Positions 1 through 6,535 are shown, counted from the stretch's first letter. The stretch is DNA of 12,974 nt from Sutterella parvirubra YIT 11816 (GCF_000250875.1 NZ_JH604946.1:1-12974), one strand, 5' to 3'. A program made the numbers and translations. Notes: generated from the letters alone by a model not told the origin.

Positions 1-24
1 GCCTCTCCTTTTAAGGAGGGGTGG
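1..24. repeat. Palindromic element, likely edge of a dispersed intergenic repeat
   Basis: Bases 2-10 pair with 13-21 (nine pairs, one T-G wobble) around a two-base centre, reading CCTCTCCTT / AAGGAGGGG. The left arm resembles the arm of the larger palindrome at 4430-4455 (both contain GCCTCTCC followed by a T-rich centre and GGAG), so the two may be diverged members of one intergenic repeat class. The element touches the window edge, so its full extent is unknown. Confidence 0.4.
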
Positions 25-66
25 TTGACGATGAAATTCCTTTTGAATGGGGGGCTTCCGTCAGAG

Positions 67-98
67 AAAAGCCCGGAACCGATCGCTCGGTCCCGGGC
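67..98 (-). terminator. Rho-independent terminator of the symporter gene
   Basis: Read on the minus strand, a 12-bp stem (positions 98-87 with 82-71, a single G-T wobble) closes on a four-base GCGA loop of GNRA type and is followed at once by TTTT at 70-67. It lies about 68 bases beyond the symporter stop codon. The plus strand has no T tract after the stem, so the terminator acts on minus-strand transcripts. Confidence 0.9.
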
Positions 99-137
99 GG
101 TGTGATGTGAATCTAACAGAAACCGCTGTTTAGGCGA

Positions 138-172
138 TGAGTAGCGGAATCACGTATTTGCGTGACTACTCA
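138..172 (-). other. Stem-loop straddling the symporter stop codon
   Basis: TGAGTAG (138-144) is complementary to CTACTCA (166-172), and TCACG (150-154) to CGTGA (161-165) inside it, with a six-base loop and a five-base one-sided bulge. The stop codon (complement of 166-168) lies in the outer stem, so the hairpin would form at the very end of the coding sequence. No T tract follows, so it is not a terminator by itself. A role in mRNA 3'-end stability is only inferred. Confidence 0.45.
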
Positions 173-1695
173 CCCTCACCGGAAGCGCCTTCATCACGAT
201 GGCCGCGCTGCGGTTCGTGAACGCGCTTCGTGTGGACGTGCTCACCCGAATGCCAGCGCGCGCCGTGGCGAAGCGGACGGGCCGAATGCGCGGGGCGGGG
301 TTCGGCGCCGCCGGCGGACAGCGCGCCGTAGAGCGGCTGATGGCCTTTGAGGAAGTTCGATTCGTAGTCGTCCAGCACGCGGCCCACGATCTTCGAAAGA
401 CCAATCAGGGCGATCACGTTCGGGATCACCATCAGGCCGTTGAAGAGGTCGGCCAGTTCCCAAACGAGGGTGACGTGCAGGAACGAACCCAGCATCAGGA
501 AGCAGAGCACGATCACGCGGTAGGTCGAGACCCAACGCGCGCCGAAAAGGTACTTGACGTTCTGTTCGGCGAAGAAGTACCAGCCGATGATGGTCGTGAA
601 GGCGAAGAAGAGAAGGCAGATCGCGACGAAGCCGTTCCCGATCGAGCCCAGGCCCACCGTGAAGGCCTGCTGCGTGAGCGAGATGCCGGTGGTCTGGCCG
701 TCCAAAACGCCCGTCGTGAGGATCACGAACGCGGTGAGGTTCAGAACGACGAAGGTGTCGAAGAAGAGGCCGACCAACGCGGCGAGGCCCTGTTCGCCCG
801 GATGGCGGACCTTGGCGACCGCGTGCGCGTGCGGGGTCGAACCCATGCCGGCTTCGTTCGAGAAGAGGCCGCGGGCGACGCCGTAGCGGATCGCTTCCTT
901 GATGCCCGCGCCGATCACGCCGCCGGTGGCGGCGACCGGGTCGAAGGCGCCGACGAAGATCGACTTCAGCGCGGCCCAGAACATGTCGCCGTGGCCGACG
1001 ATGATGGTGATCGAGCCGATGATGTAGACGAGCGCCATGATCGGGACCATCTTTTCCGCGAAGCTCGCGATGCGGCGGATGCCGCCGATGAAGATGAAGC
1101 CCGCGAGCGCGAAGATCACGATGCCGGTGAGCCAGACGGGAATGCCGAAGGCGGTGCGGAAGGCGTCGGCGATCGAATTCGCCTGCACCATGTTTCCGAT
1201 GAAGCCCAGGGCGACGATGATCGTGCAGGCGAAGAAGGCGGCGAGCGCCTTGCTCCCGAGACCTTCGGAGATGTAGTACGCGGGACCGCCCGTGATGTGG
1301 CCCTGCGCGTCGCGGCGGCGGAAGACCTGACCGAGGATCGCTTCGGAGAAGATCGTCGCCATGCCGAAGAAGGCCGCGAGCCACATCCAGAAGATGGCGC
1401 CCGGACCGCCCATGGCGATCGCGGTGGCGACGCCGGCGAGGTTCCCGGTACCGACCTGCGCGGCGATGGCGGTGGCGAGCGACTGGAACGAGCTCATGCC
1501 GTCCTTGTCCGCTTTATTGCCGAAGAGCGTCAAGCCGCCGAAGACGTGGCGGATCGCCATACCGAAGCGGCGGACCTGCACGAGACGGAGCTTGAAGGTG
1601 AAGTAGATCCCGGTGCCCACGAGCAGCGGGATGAGGCAGTAGACGCCCCAGAGCAGGCTGTTGATGCCCTGGACGACTTGGGTGAACTCATCCAT
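166..1695 (-). CDS. Alanine/glycine:cation symporter (AGCS family)
   Basis: Inner-membrane transporter of 509 residues, expected to import alanine or glycine with sodium (or protons). It has about ten hydrophobic helices and hallmark AGCS motifs: QVGTGNLAGV at residues 80-89, followed by the MGGPGAIFWMW segment, the ITGGPAYY loop, and the GLFSNEAGMGS motif in the second half. The start was placed at 1695 because AAGGAAA sits eight bases upstream and MDEFTQVVQGINSLLWG is a typical family N-terminus. The frame stays open upstream to 1824, but that stretch lacks hydrophobic or family-like sequence. After the last helix comes an unusual tail of roughly 55 residues, rich in His, Arg and Gly, ending GEGE. 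It is followed by a strong terminator at 67-98. The leader shows no recognisable glycine riboswitch. The gene appears monocistronic. The family is certain; the exact substrate is not. Confidence 0.93.
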   Translation of the reverse strand: MDEFTQVVQGINSLLWGVYCLIPLLVGTGIYFTFKLRLVQVRRFGMAIRHVFGGLTLFGNKADKDGMSSFQSLATAIAAQVGTGNLAGVATAIAMGGPGAIFWMWLAAFFGMATIFSEAILGQVFRRRDAQGHITGGPAYYISEGLGSKALAAFFACTIIVALGFIGNMVQANSIADAFRTAFGIPVWLTGIVIFALAGFIFIGGIRRIASFAEKMVPIMALVYIIGSITIIVGHGDMFWAALKSIFVGAFDPVAATGGVIGAGIKEAIRYGVARGLFSNEAGMGSTPHAHAVAKVRHPGEQGLAALVGLFFDTFVVLNLTAFVILTTGVLDGQTTGISLTQQAFTVGLGSIGNGFVAICLLFFAFTTIIGWYFFAEQNVKYLFGARWVSTYRVIVLCFLMLGSFLHVTLVWELADLFNGLMVIPNVIALIGLSKIVGRVLDDYESNFLKGHQPLYGALSAGGAEPRPAHSARPLRHGARWHSGEHVHTKRVHEPQRGHRDEGASGEGE

Positions 1696-2264
1696 CGTGA
1701 TTTTCCTTTGGCCGCACCGGACACGCCCCAAACGGGCGAACCGGCGGCCGGTGCGTTTGTTTTCGACGCAGCGTACCGGGACCTGAAGGACGAGGGATCC
1801 TTGGGGCCGGTCGCTTCTTTCCAAGCTCGGCCGATGGGTAACGAAGGGTGTCCGCCACCCGACCGAGAACCCATTCTATGGGGTCGGGAAGTTTTTGATG
1901 GTCGATGCAATCCCGCAAACACGGTATCCGCGGGTACTCAGAACACCTAGGTGCGGGCCGGTTTTCGGTTTTTGACGGATAAGTTCATCGTTCGTTCCGA
2001 AGGGTTCTGTCGGCGCGGATCCCCTGAAAACAATTGAAACCCAAGGGATTGGGCGCGAGAGGAAAAGGTACGTTGGGGAAGCGCGCCGGACGGGACGCCC
2101 GGTCGCCGGAAACTACCACCTCCGGGCAACAATCGTCTTCGGGGAAAGAGGTCGGGAGGGTTCGGCCGTAGGCCATATGTCTCAGAAGAGGAGCCTCCGC
2201 GGTATCATGGGCGCCACTTCTCCACCCCATGACGCCTTTTCCATCCAATCCAAGGATTCGACAC
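1696..2264. other. Long intergenic gap between divergent genes, with one hairpin
   Basis: About 570 bases without a convincing long gene. It must hold the promoter of the symporter (minus) and of the small membrane protein (plus). A hairpin at 1858-1888 pairs CCCGACC with GGTCGGG, with an inner CCAT/ATGG, and is followed on the plus strand by TTTTT at 1892-1896. This looks like a weak plus-strand terminator with no evident gene to terminate. The same hairpin covers TAGAAT (minus, 1878-1873), a possible -10 box for the symporter without a clear -35. TATCAT at 2203-2208 is a possible -10 box for the small gene. CCCAA/TTGGG at 2040-2053 is a short hairpin. Open frames crossing the gap have no ribosome binding sites or recognisable protein character. 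Confidence 0.5.
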
Positions 2265-2372
2265 ATGTTCCGCAAGTTCATGCGCGCGGGCATCTGGGTG
2301 GCGTTCGGCTGCGTGCTCCTTTGGCTCGCGGTCAACGTCGCCGGGATGATCCGCTGGGCGCTCAACCACTGA
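2265..2372 (+). CDS. Small single-pass membrane protein, 35 residues
   Basis: A very short open frame starting ATG at 2265 and ending TGA at 2370-2372. AAGGA at 2252-2256 lies eight bases ahead of the start, ideal spacing. The product opens with a basic stretch (MFRKFMRAG), then one hydrophobic helix of about 17 residues containing three Trp residues in and near it, and ends MIRWALNH. This is the layout of a small inner-membrane protein with the positive end inside. An in-frame ATG at 2229 would add 12 residues but has no ribosome binding site. A possible -10 box (TATCAT) lies at 2203-2208 and a hairpin terminator follows at 2487-2523. The function is unknown and I do not recognise a family. 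The call rests on start signal, helix and flanking control elements. Confidence 0.6.
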   Translation: MFRKFMRAGIWVAFGCVLLWLAVNVAGMIRWALNH

Positions 2373-2431
2373 GCGCCGGGGTTTCTCTGCCCCTGAGGCC
2401 GAAGATCGACGGGATTCGGCGACGATGACGC

Positions 2432-2450
2432 GCGAACGCGTCGCGTTCGC
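2432..2450. other. Perfect GC-rich inverted repeat
   Basis: GCGAACGC (2432-2439) is exactly complementary to GCGTTCGC (2443-2450) around GTC, and the match extends one further base on each side of the centre. It lies about 60 bases after the small membrane-protein gene and ahead of the terminator. It has no T tract, so it may be an RNA-stabilising hairpin or a chance GC-rich palindrome. Confidence 0.35.
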
Positions 2451-2486
2451 CGGAGATCCATTCTGAAGCCGTCGACATCGACGCAG

Positions 2487-2523
2487 AAGAGGCCGCTTGC
2501 TCTGGAAGCCGGGCGGCCTCTTT
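2487..2523. terminator. Shared hairpin terminator between convergent genes
   Basis: AAGAGGCCGC (2487-2496) pairs perfectly with GCGGCCTCTT (2513-2522) across a 16-base loop. On the plus strand the stem runs into TTTGTCTTC, a usable U-rich tail for the small gene at 2265-2372. On the minus strand it follows the PIN gene stop by about 44 bases and ends in CTCTTCT, weaker but possibly functional. Its place between two convergent genes supports bidirectional use. Confidence 0.65.
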
Positions 2524-2565
2524 GTCTTCGGGGGCCGGTGTGGGCTCGTGTCGACGGGTTTCGGC

Positions 2566-3099
2566 TCAGCGGCCGTGCTTCACGTCGTCCAACGCCCGGG
2601 CGACGTCTTCGGGCTTCACGACGTGAATGCCGAGCGCGGCCATCTTTCGGCGGGTCTTCAAAACGAGCTTGTCCTTGGTGACGAGGATCGCGGCCCCTGC
2701 GCCCACGGCGAGGTCCAGAAACTTCTGGTCGAGCGGATCCCGGCAGCGGGGCGTCCCGGTGGGGCGAAGCGCCGCCTGGAGCGCCGCCTCGGGGGCGTCT
2801 TCCGACATCCCGATCCAACGCCCGAGCATCGCGGAGACGTCGGCGAAGGGAATGCCGAAGGTCGTGCGGTCCAAAACCTCGGCGGCTTCAAGGAGCGTCG
2901 CCTCGTCCCGTACGGGCTGAAGCTCACCCGATTCGATCAATCCACCCAAGTCCCTCACCGCCGGGTCCTCCCAGTGGAGGACGTCCATCAGCACGTTGGT
3001 GTCGATGACGACGCGGGGCGCGGCACCCGCTGCGGGGCGCTCGGGCGCGGCTTCGAGGCGGCGGCGGAGCGCTTCGGCGCGCTCGGTCGTGACGGGCAT
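2566..3099 (-). CDS. PIN-domain nuclease, toxin-like (PIN_3 / COG1569 type)
   Basis: A 177-residue protein with a predicted Mg-dependent single-strand RNase fold. The acidic active site can be read directly: Asp33 in VVIDTNVLMD, Glu71 or Glu74 in the LLEAAEVL helix, Asp121 and Asp124 in CRDPLDQKFLDLA, and Asp143 in LVTKDKLVL. The CRDPxDxKFLxLA and VTxD motifs are typical of the PIN family annotated as putative toxin-antitoxin components. About 28 residues of charged helix and Ala/Pro linker precede the domain. Start ATG at 3099: the longer frame (TTG at 3225) would run through the malate dehydrogenase terminator, so it is rejected. The ribosome binding site is weak. No antitoxin-like small gene adjoins it, so a toxin role is unproven. 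TATCAT (minus, 3153-3148) inside the preceding T tract may be its -10 box. Confidence 0.85.
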   Translation of the reverse strand: MPVTTERAEALRRRLEAAPERPAAGAAPRVVIDTNVLMDVLHWEDPAVRDLGGLIESGELQPVRDEATLLEAAEVLDRTTFGIPFADVSAMLGRWIGMSEDAPEAALQAALRPTGTPRCRDPLDQKFLDLAVGAGAAILVTKDKLVLKTRRKMAALGIHVVKPEDVARALDDVKHGR

Positions 3100-3150
3100 G
3101 AGGTTCGGCTCGGGACAGAGGTTGGAGATGTCGGAAACGGGGTTCCGATG

Positions 3151-3201
3151 ATAAAAGAAAACCGCCCGACGGTTCTCTGGGCTCAGAACCGTGTCGGGCG
3201 G
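3151..3201 (-). terminator. Rho-independent terminator of malate dehydrogenase
   Basis: On the minus strand, CCGCCCGAC (3201-3193) pairs with GTCGGGCGG (3170-3162). After a two-base bulge a second six-pair stem, GGTTCT/AGAACC, closes on an eight-base loop. TTTTCTTTTAT follows directly (3161-3151). It begins about 43 bases past the mdh stop codon. Confidence 0.92.
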
Positions 3202-3244
3202 TCGGGCGGAGAGGAGGCTGCTCAATGCCTCCTGACGCGCGTTC

Positions 3245-4231
3245 TCAGAGCTTCAGGAAAGCCTTCACCGCGTCGCGCTCGCTTTCGAGTTCGGCGAGGG
3301 TCTTCGCGATGCGGGCCTTGGCTTCGTCGTCGAAGCCGAGCCCCTGGACGATGTCGTAGTCGCCGTTGCGGCAGACGCAGGGGAAGCCGAAGACGAGGCC
3401 TTCGGGGATGCCGTAGGAGCCGTCCGAGGGCACGCCCATCGTCACCCACTCGCCGGCCGAGCCCAGGGCCCAGTCGCGCATGTGGTCGATCGCGGCGGCG
3501 CCGGCGGACGCGGCGGAGCTCGCCCCGCGCGCCTTGATGATTTCCGAGCCGCGCTTCGCGACGGTCGGGATGAATTCGTCGCGGATCCAGGCGGCGTCGA
3601 GAATGTCGGTCGCCTTGCGGCCGTCGACCGTCGCAGCGGAGAGGTCCGGGAACATCGTCGGGGAGTGGTTGCCCCAGACGGCGACCTGGTGGATGTGCGA
3701 GACGGGCGCGCCCGTCTTCTTCGCCACCTGCGCGCGGGCGCGGTTCTGGTCGAGGCGCAGCATCGCCGAGAAGCACTTGGGCGAGAGCGACGGCGCGCTC
3801 TTCATCGCGATCCAGGCGTTGGTGTTGCAGGGGTTGCCGACGACGATCACCTTGACGGAGCGCTTCGCGACTTCGTCGAGCGCGCGGCCCTGCGTGTTGA
3901 AGATCTGGGCGTTGGCTTCGAGGAGGTCGGCGCGTTCCATGCCGGGGCCGCGCGGACGGGCGCCGATCAGAAGCGCGTAGTCGGTGTCGCGGAAGGCTTC
4001 CTTCTGGTCGGTGGTCGACATCAGGCCGTGAAGGAGCGGGAAGGCGCAGTCCTCGAGCTCCATCATGACGCCTTTGAGGGCGCTCTGGCTCGTCGAGTTC
4101 GTGCGCTCCAGAAGACGGAGTTCAACGGGCTGGTCGGGACCGAGCATCGCGCCGGAGGCGATGCGGAAAAGCGTGGAGTAGCCGATCTGGCCGGCGGGGC
4201 CGGTGACGGTGACGCGTACGGGTGTCTTCAT
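3245..4231 (-). CDS. mdh: Malate dehydrogenase (NAD-dependent)
   Basis: Cytosolic homodimeric enzyme interconverting malate and oxaloacetate with NAD, in the TCA cycle or its reductive branch. The 328 residues match the usual length of the proteobacterial type related to eukaryotic cytosolic MDH. Visible are the nucleotide-binding loop TGPAGQIGY (10-18), the mobile substrate loop [15 protein letters not shown] with Arg94 and Arg100, GNPCNTNA (132-139), Asp161 and Arg164 in RLDQNRA, and the catalytic His189 in WGNHSPTM. The start at 4231 follows AAAGGA with ten bases of spacing. The open frame continues 18 codons further but that part is not family-like. It has its own promoter candidate (4274-4302) and terminator (3151-3201), so it is probably monocistronic. 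Confidence 0.97.
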   Translation of the reverse strand: MKTPVRVTVTGPAGQIGYSTLFRIASGAMLGPDQPVELRLLERTNSTSQSALKGVMMELEDCAFPLLHGLMSTTDQKEAFRDTDYALLIGARPRGPGMERADLLEANAQIFNTQGRALDEVAKRSVKVIVVGNPCNTNAWIAMKSAPSLSPKCFSAMLRLDQNRARAQVAKKTGAPVSHIHQVAVWGNHSPTMFPDLSAATVDGRKATDILDAAWIRDEFIPTVAKRGSEIIKARGASSAASAGAAAIDHMRDWALGSAGEWVTMGVPSDGSYGIPEGLVFGFPCVCRNGDYDIVQGLGFDDEAKARIAKTLAELESERDAVKAFLKL

Positions 4232-4273
4232 CGGGGTTGGATCCTTTGAAAAAGGTCGTGGTTGAGCCGGATG

Positions 4274-4302
4274 ATGATAGCGCAACGGGACTCGGCTGCC
4301 GA
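4274..4302 (-). promoter_or_regulatory. Candidate sigma-70 promoter of mdh, overlapped by a dyad
   Basis: On the minus strand TCGGCA (4302-4297, four of six matches to the -35 consensus) is separated by 17 bases from TATCAT (4279-4274, five of six to the -10). This would give a leader of roughly 35 bases before the mdh start. A perfect dyad, CTCGGC-T-GCCGAG at 4291-4303, covers the -35 box and could be an operator. A GCCC-TTCG-GGGC hairpin sits just upstream (4303-4314). From there to about 4429 nothing further is recognisable. Confidence 0.45.
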
Positions 4303-4429
4303 GCCCTTCGGGGCGACTCTCCCCGCGGCATCGGGGGTGTTGTGGGAGGGGCCGGGCGGTGGAGGAAAGCGCACGGGAGAGGTTTTCCGTGCCGCGACCA
4401 CCGGTCTCTCCTCCGGACGAATCATGAAT

Positions 4430-4492
4430 GTGCCTCTCCCATTTGGGAGAGGCACCCTCCCATCCGGGGGCTTGCGGCGGTTGGGGTGAGGT
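4430..4492. repeat. Dispersed intergenic palindromic repeat
   Basis: Twelve-base perfect arms, GTGCCTCTCCCA (4430-4441) and its complement (4444-4455), flank a two-base centre. They are followed by CCTCCCATCCGGGGG and then TTGGGGTGAGGT (4481-4492). A GGGAGAGG arm followed by a terminal GGGGTGAGG-type block is the general look of REP-like intergenic repeats common in proteobacterial genomes. A diverged partial copy may be present at 1-24. There is no coding capacity and it lies in the middle of a divergent intergenic region. Confidence 0.6.
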
Positions 4493-4512
4493 CTTTAAAG
4501 TTCGTCCGGCAC

Positions 4513-4541
4513 GCAGGTTTTGAAGACCTGCCTTCGTTTTT
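4513..4541 (+). other. Hairpin followed by a T run
   Basis: GCAGGT (4513-4518) pairs with ACCTGC (4526-4531), extended by two weaker inner pairs. Five bases later comes a run of six T (4536 excluded; 4537-4541 are T). It resembles a weak plus-strand terminator. No plus-strand gene lies upstream within the window, so it might block read-through into hcp from spurious transcripts, or it may be fortuitous. Confidence 0.3.
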
Positions 4542-4597
4542 GCGCCTTCGCACCCGTTTGGGTTTTTGCGCTCTAATTCCTGACCAATTTGGTCGGG
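4537..4597 (+). promoter_or_regulatory. Direct repeats plus dyad in the hcp upstream region
   Basis: TTTTTGCGC occurs twice, at 4537-4545 and 4563-4571, 26 bases apart start to start. Directly after the second copy is TCTAAT (4572-4577), a possible -10 box (five of six matches, no good -35). Then comes a dyad, GACCAA-T-TTGGTC (4582-4594), extendable to 4579-4597 with one wobble. Repeats flanking a -10-like box and a dyad are the layout expected of regulator binding sites. The dyad does not match the FNR (TTGAT-N4-ATCAA) or NsrR consensus as I know them, so no regulator is named. Confidence 0.35.
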
Positions 4598-4609
4598 TAT
4601 TTGGGGCTG

Positions 4610-4632
4610 GGCAACGTTTTTCCTCCGTTGCC
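4610..4632 (+). other. Hairpin in the hcp leader
   Basis: GGCAACG (4610-4616) is perfectly complementary to CGTTGCC (4626-4632), with a T-rich nine-base loop. It lies about 190 bases before the hcp start and would be part of a long 5' leader if transcription starts near the TCTAAT box at 4572. Confidence 0.35.
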
Positions 4633-4638
4633 GCCCGC

Positions 4639-4678
4639 AGGCTCATCCCCGTCCGAAGGCTCATCCCCGTCCGAAGGC
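4639..4678. repeat. 18-bp direct tandem repeat, 2.2 copies
   Basis: The unit AGGCTCATCCCCGTCCGA occurs at 4639-4656 and again, identical, at 4657-4674, followed by four bases of a third copy. Two identical copies point to recent duplication by slippage. It lies in the hcp leader, not in a credible gene. Confidence 0.85.
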
Positions 4679-4710
4679 CCCTGAGAAACCTCTGAAAAAC
4701 CGCCTTGGAA

Positions 4711-4800
4711 GCCGCCCCGAAACCGCTCCAACTCACCCCGGCTCACCCCGAACGAACCACCCCAAACCGATCCCCTGAAAACTGCCCCATTCACCCCATC
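4711..4800 (+). promoter_or_regulatory. C-rich, G-poor hcp leader, possible Rho-utilisation site
   Basis: Bases 4741-4800 contain 30 C and only 6 G, in a genome where C and G are otherwise similar in coding DNA. CACCCC-type clusters recur every 10-15 bases. Such unstructured C-over-G leaders just ahead of a start codon are what Rho binds, so Rho-dependent attenuation of hcp is possible. This is inference from composition only. The hcp ribosome binding site AGGAG (4805-4809) follows directly. Confidence 0.4.
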
Positions 4801-4817
4801 TCGTAGGAGAGACACCG

Positions 4818-6455
4818 ATGTTTTGCATCCAGTGCGAGCAGACGATCAACACGCCCGATCTTCACGGCTGCGTTTTCCGCGGCAATTGCGGGAAGACCCC
4901 CGAAACCTCCGACCTGCAGGATCTTCTGGTCGCGATGATCGAGAGCCTTTCGGCGTGGGCGATGACGGCCAAGGCGGCCGGCGCCGACGTCACGAAGGCC
5001 GCGGTCTTCGTTCCGAAGGCCTTCTTCTCGACGCTCACGAACGTGAATTTCGACCCGGCCCGCATCACGGCCTACATCCGCGAAGCCGAAGCGCTCCGCG
5101 ACGAACTCGCCGCAACGTGCGCCGCTGCGGGCGCCGCGAAGCCCGACCACCCGCTCGCCGACCTCACCGTGAAGGGCCTCTGCGCGAAGGGTTTGGACGA
5201 CGCCGCGAAGGCGGTGAAGTTGAACGCCGATGGCGTTGACGCCGACATCGAAGGTCTCCAGCTTCTCTGTCTCTATGGTTTGAAGGGCGCGGCCGCCTAC
5301 CTTGAGCACGCCGCGGTGCTGGGCGTCCGGAACGAAGACGTCGAAGCGAAGCTCATGGAAACGCTGGCCGACATCGGCCGCCGCTCGAACGACGCGGCGA
5401 AGCTCCTCGACACCGCGCTCTCGATCGGCCGCTTGAATTTCGAAATCATGGAGATGCTCGAACGGGCGAACACGACGGCCTACGGCCACCCGTTCCCGGC
5501 TCAGGTCCGCGCGAGTGCGGTGAAGGGGAAGGCGATCCTCGTCTCCGGGCACGATCTGCGCGACCTTCGCCTCATCCTTGAGCAGACGGAAGGGAAGGGC
5601 ATCAACGTCTATACGAACGGCGAACTCCTCCCCGCGCACGCCTATCCGGAACTGCGCCGCTTCAAGCACCTGGTCGGGAACTACGGCTCCGCCTGGCACA
5701 ACCAGCAGACGGAATTCGCCGCGTTCCCGGGGCCCATCGTCATGACGACGAACTGCATTCTGGATCCGAACCCCGGCAAGTACGCCGACCGCATCTACAC
5801 GCGCAGCATGGTGGGCTGGCCCGGCTGCACGCACCTCGCGACGGACGACTTCTCGCCCGTCATCGAGCAGGCGCTTGCGATGCCGGGCTTCACGGCGGAC
5901 GAACCCGAACGCACGGTCTCGACCGGGTTTGGGCGCCAGATTCTGGAAGGCGCCGCCGACACGGTGCTGAAGCTCGTGGGCGAGAAGAAGCTCCGCCACG
6001 TCTTCCTCGTGGGCGGCTGCGACGGTGCGCGCTCGTCCCGCTCCTACTACACGGAGTTCGTGGAGAAGGTCCCGGCGGACTGCCTGATGCTCACGCTCGC
6101 CTGCGGGAAGTACCGCTTCAACGGGAAGTCCTACGGGAACGTCGGCGGCCTCCCGCGTCTTCTCGACGTCGGTCAGTGCAACGACGCCTACGCGGCGATC
6201 CGCCTCGCGGTGCTCCTGGCCGAGAAGGCCGGCTGTGGCGTGAACGACCTGCCGCTCACCTTGGTGCTCTCCTGGTTCGAGCAGAAGGCGATCGCGATTC
6301 TGCTGACGCTCCTCGCTTTGGGCGTCAAGGGCATCTACATCGGCCCGACGTTGCCCGCGTTCCTCACGCCCAACCTCATCAACACGCTCGTCAGCGCGTA
6401 CGACCTCCACGTGATCTCGACGCCGGACGAAGACCTGAAGGCGATTTTGGGTTGA
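4818..6455 (+). CDS. hcp: Hybrid cluster protein (hydroxylamine reductase / NO reductase)
   Basis: A cytosolic Fe-S enzyme of 545 residues (E. coli Hcp has 550), which reduces NO or hydroxylamine and serves in nitrosative-stress defence and protein S-nitrosylation control in anaerobes. The hybrid-cluster ligands are all present at family spacing: His245, Glu269, Cys313, Cys401 in VGGCDGA (the persulfide position), Cys429 in LACGKYRFN, Cys454 in DVGQCND, and Glu488 and Lys490 in SWFEQKA. The N-terminal cluster cysteines are Cys3, Cys6, Cys18 and Cys24. This CX2CX11CX5C spacing is one residue shorter than the class II enterobacterial pattern in the last gap. AGGAG lies eight bases before the start. 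No hcr reductase gene adjoins it, so the electron donor must be encoded elsewhere. It has a long structured leader and ends at the terminator at 6536-6579. Confidence 0.96.
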   Translation: MFCIQCEQTINTPDLHGCVFRGNCGKTPETSDLQDLLVAMIESLSAWAMTAKAAGADVTKAAVFVPKAFFSTLTNVNFDPARITAYIREAEALRDELAATCAAAGAAKPDHPLADLTVKGLCAKGLDDAAKAVKLNADGVDADIEGLQLLCLYGLKGAAAYLEHAAVLGVRNEDVEAKLMETLADIGRRSNDAAKLLDTALSIGRLNFEIMEMLERANTTAYGHPFPAQVRASAVKGKAILVSGHDLRDLRLILEQTEGKGINVYTNGELLPAHAYPELRRFKHLVGNYGSAWHNQQTEFAAFPGPIVMTTNCILDPNPGKYADRIYTRSMVGWPGCTHLATDDFSPVIEQALAMPGFTADEPERTVSTGFGRQILEGAADTVLKLVGEKKLRHVFLVGGCDGARSSRSYYTEFVEKVPADCLMLTLACGKYRFNGKSYGNVGGLPRLLDVGQCNDAYAAIRLAVLLAEKAGCGVNDLPLTLVLSWFEQKAIAILLTLLALGVKGIYIGPTLPAFLTPNLINTLVSAYDLHVISTPDEDLKAILG

Positions 6456-6535
6456 GGGACTGCGGTCTGAAGGTTTGAGGGGTTGAGAGGCCGCATTTTC
6501 CGATCGGCGGACTTCTCCGTCCTTCACATCCTCAT

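Noticed and set aside
31..105. 24-codon plus-strand frame with AGGAGG upstream
   Set aside because: It begins within a repeat-like segment and runs through the symporter terminator; protein is low-complexity and the Shine-Dalgarno match comes from the palindrome arm.
199..1950. 583-codon frame antisense to the symporter
   Set aside because: A GC-rich mirror frame with Arg/Asp/Glu/Ala-rich low-quality protein; the opposite strand encodes a clear membrane transporter.
1696..1980. Glycine riboswitch in the symporter leader
   Set aside because: Such carriers are often riboswitch-controlled, so I looked for the conserved glycine-aptamer cores on the minus strand and did not find them.
2229..2372. 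47-residue version of the small membrane protein starting at 2229
   Set aside because: No ribosome binding site before 2229, whereas AAGGA is well placed for the ATG at 2265.
3100..3225. N-terminal extension of the PIN protein to a TTG at 3225
   Set aside because: It would be translated from the mdh terminator stem, and its sequence is not PIN-like.
4573..4815. 80-codon minus-strand frame with a repeated SDGDEP motif
   Set aside because: GTG start without ribosome binding site, Gly/Arg-rich, lies wholly in the hcp leader; the repeat is simply the 18-bp duplication read in frame.
4480..4817. FNR or NsrR box upstream of hcp
   Set aside because: No TTGAT-N4-ATCAA or NsrR-like palindrome was found; the dyad at 4582-4594 does not fit either.
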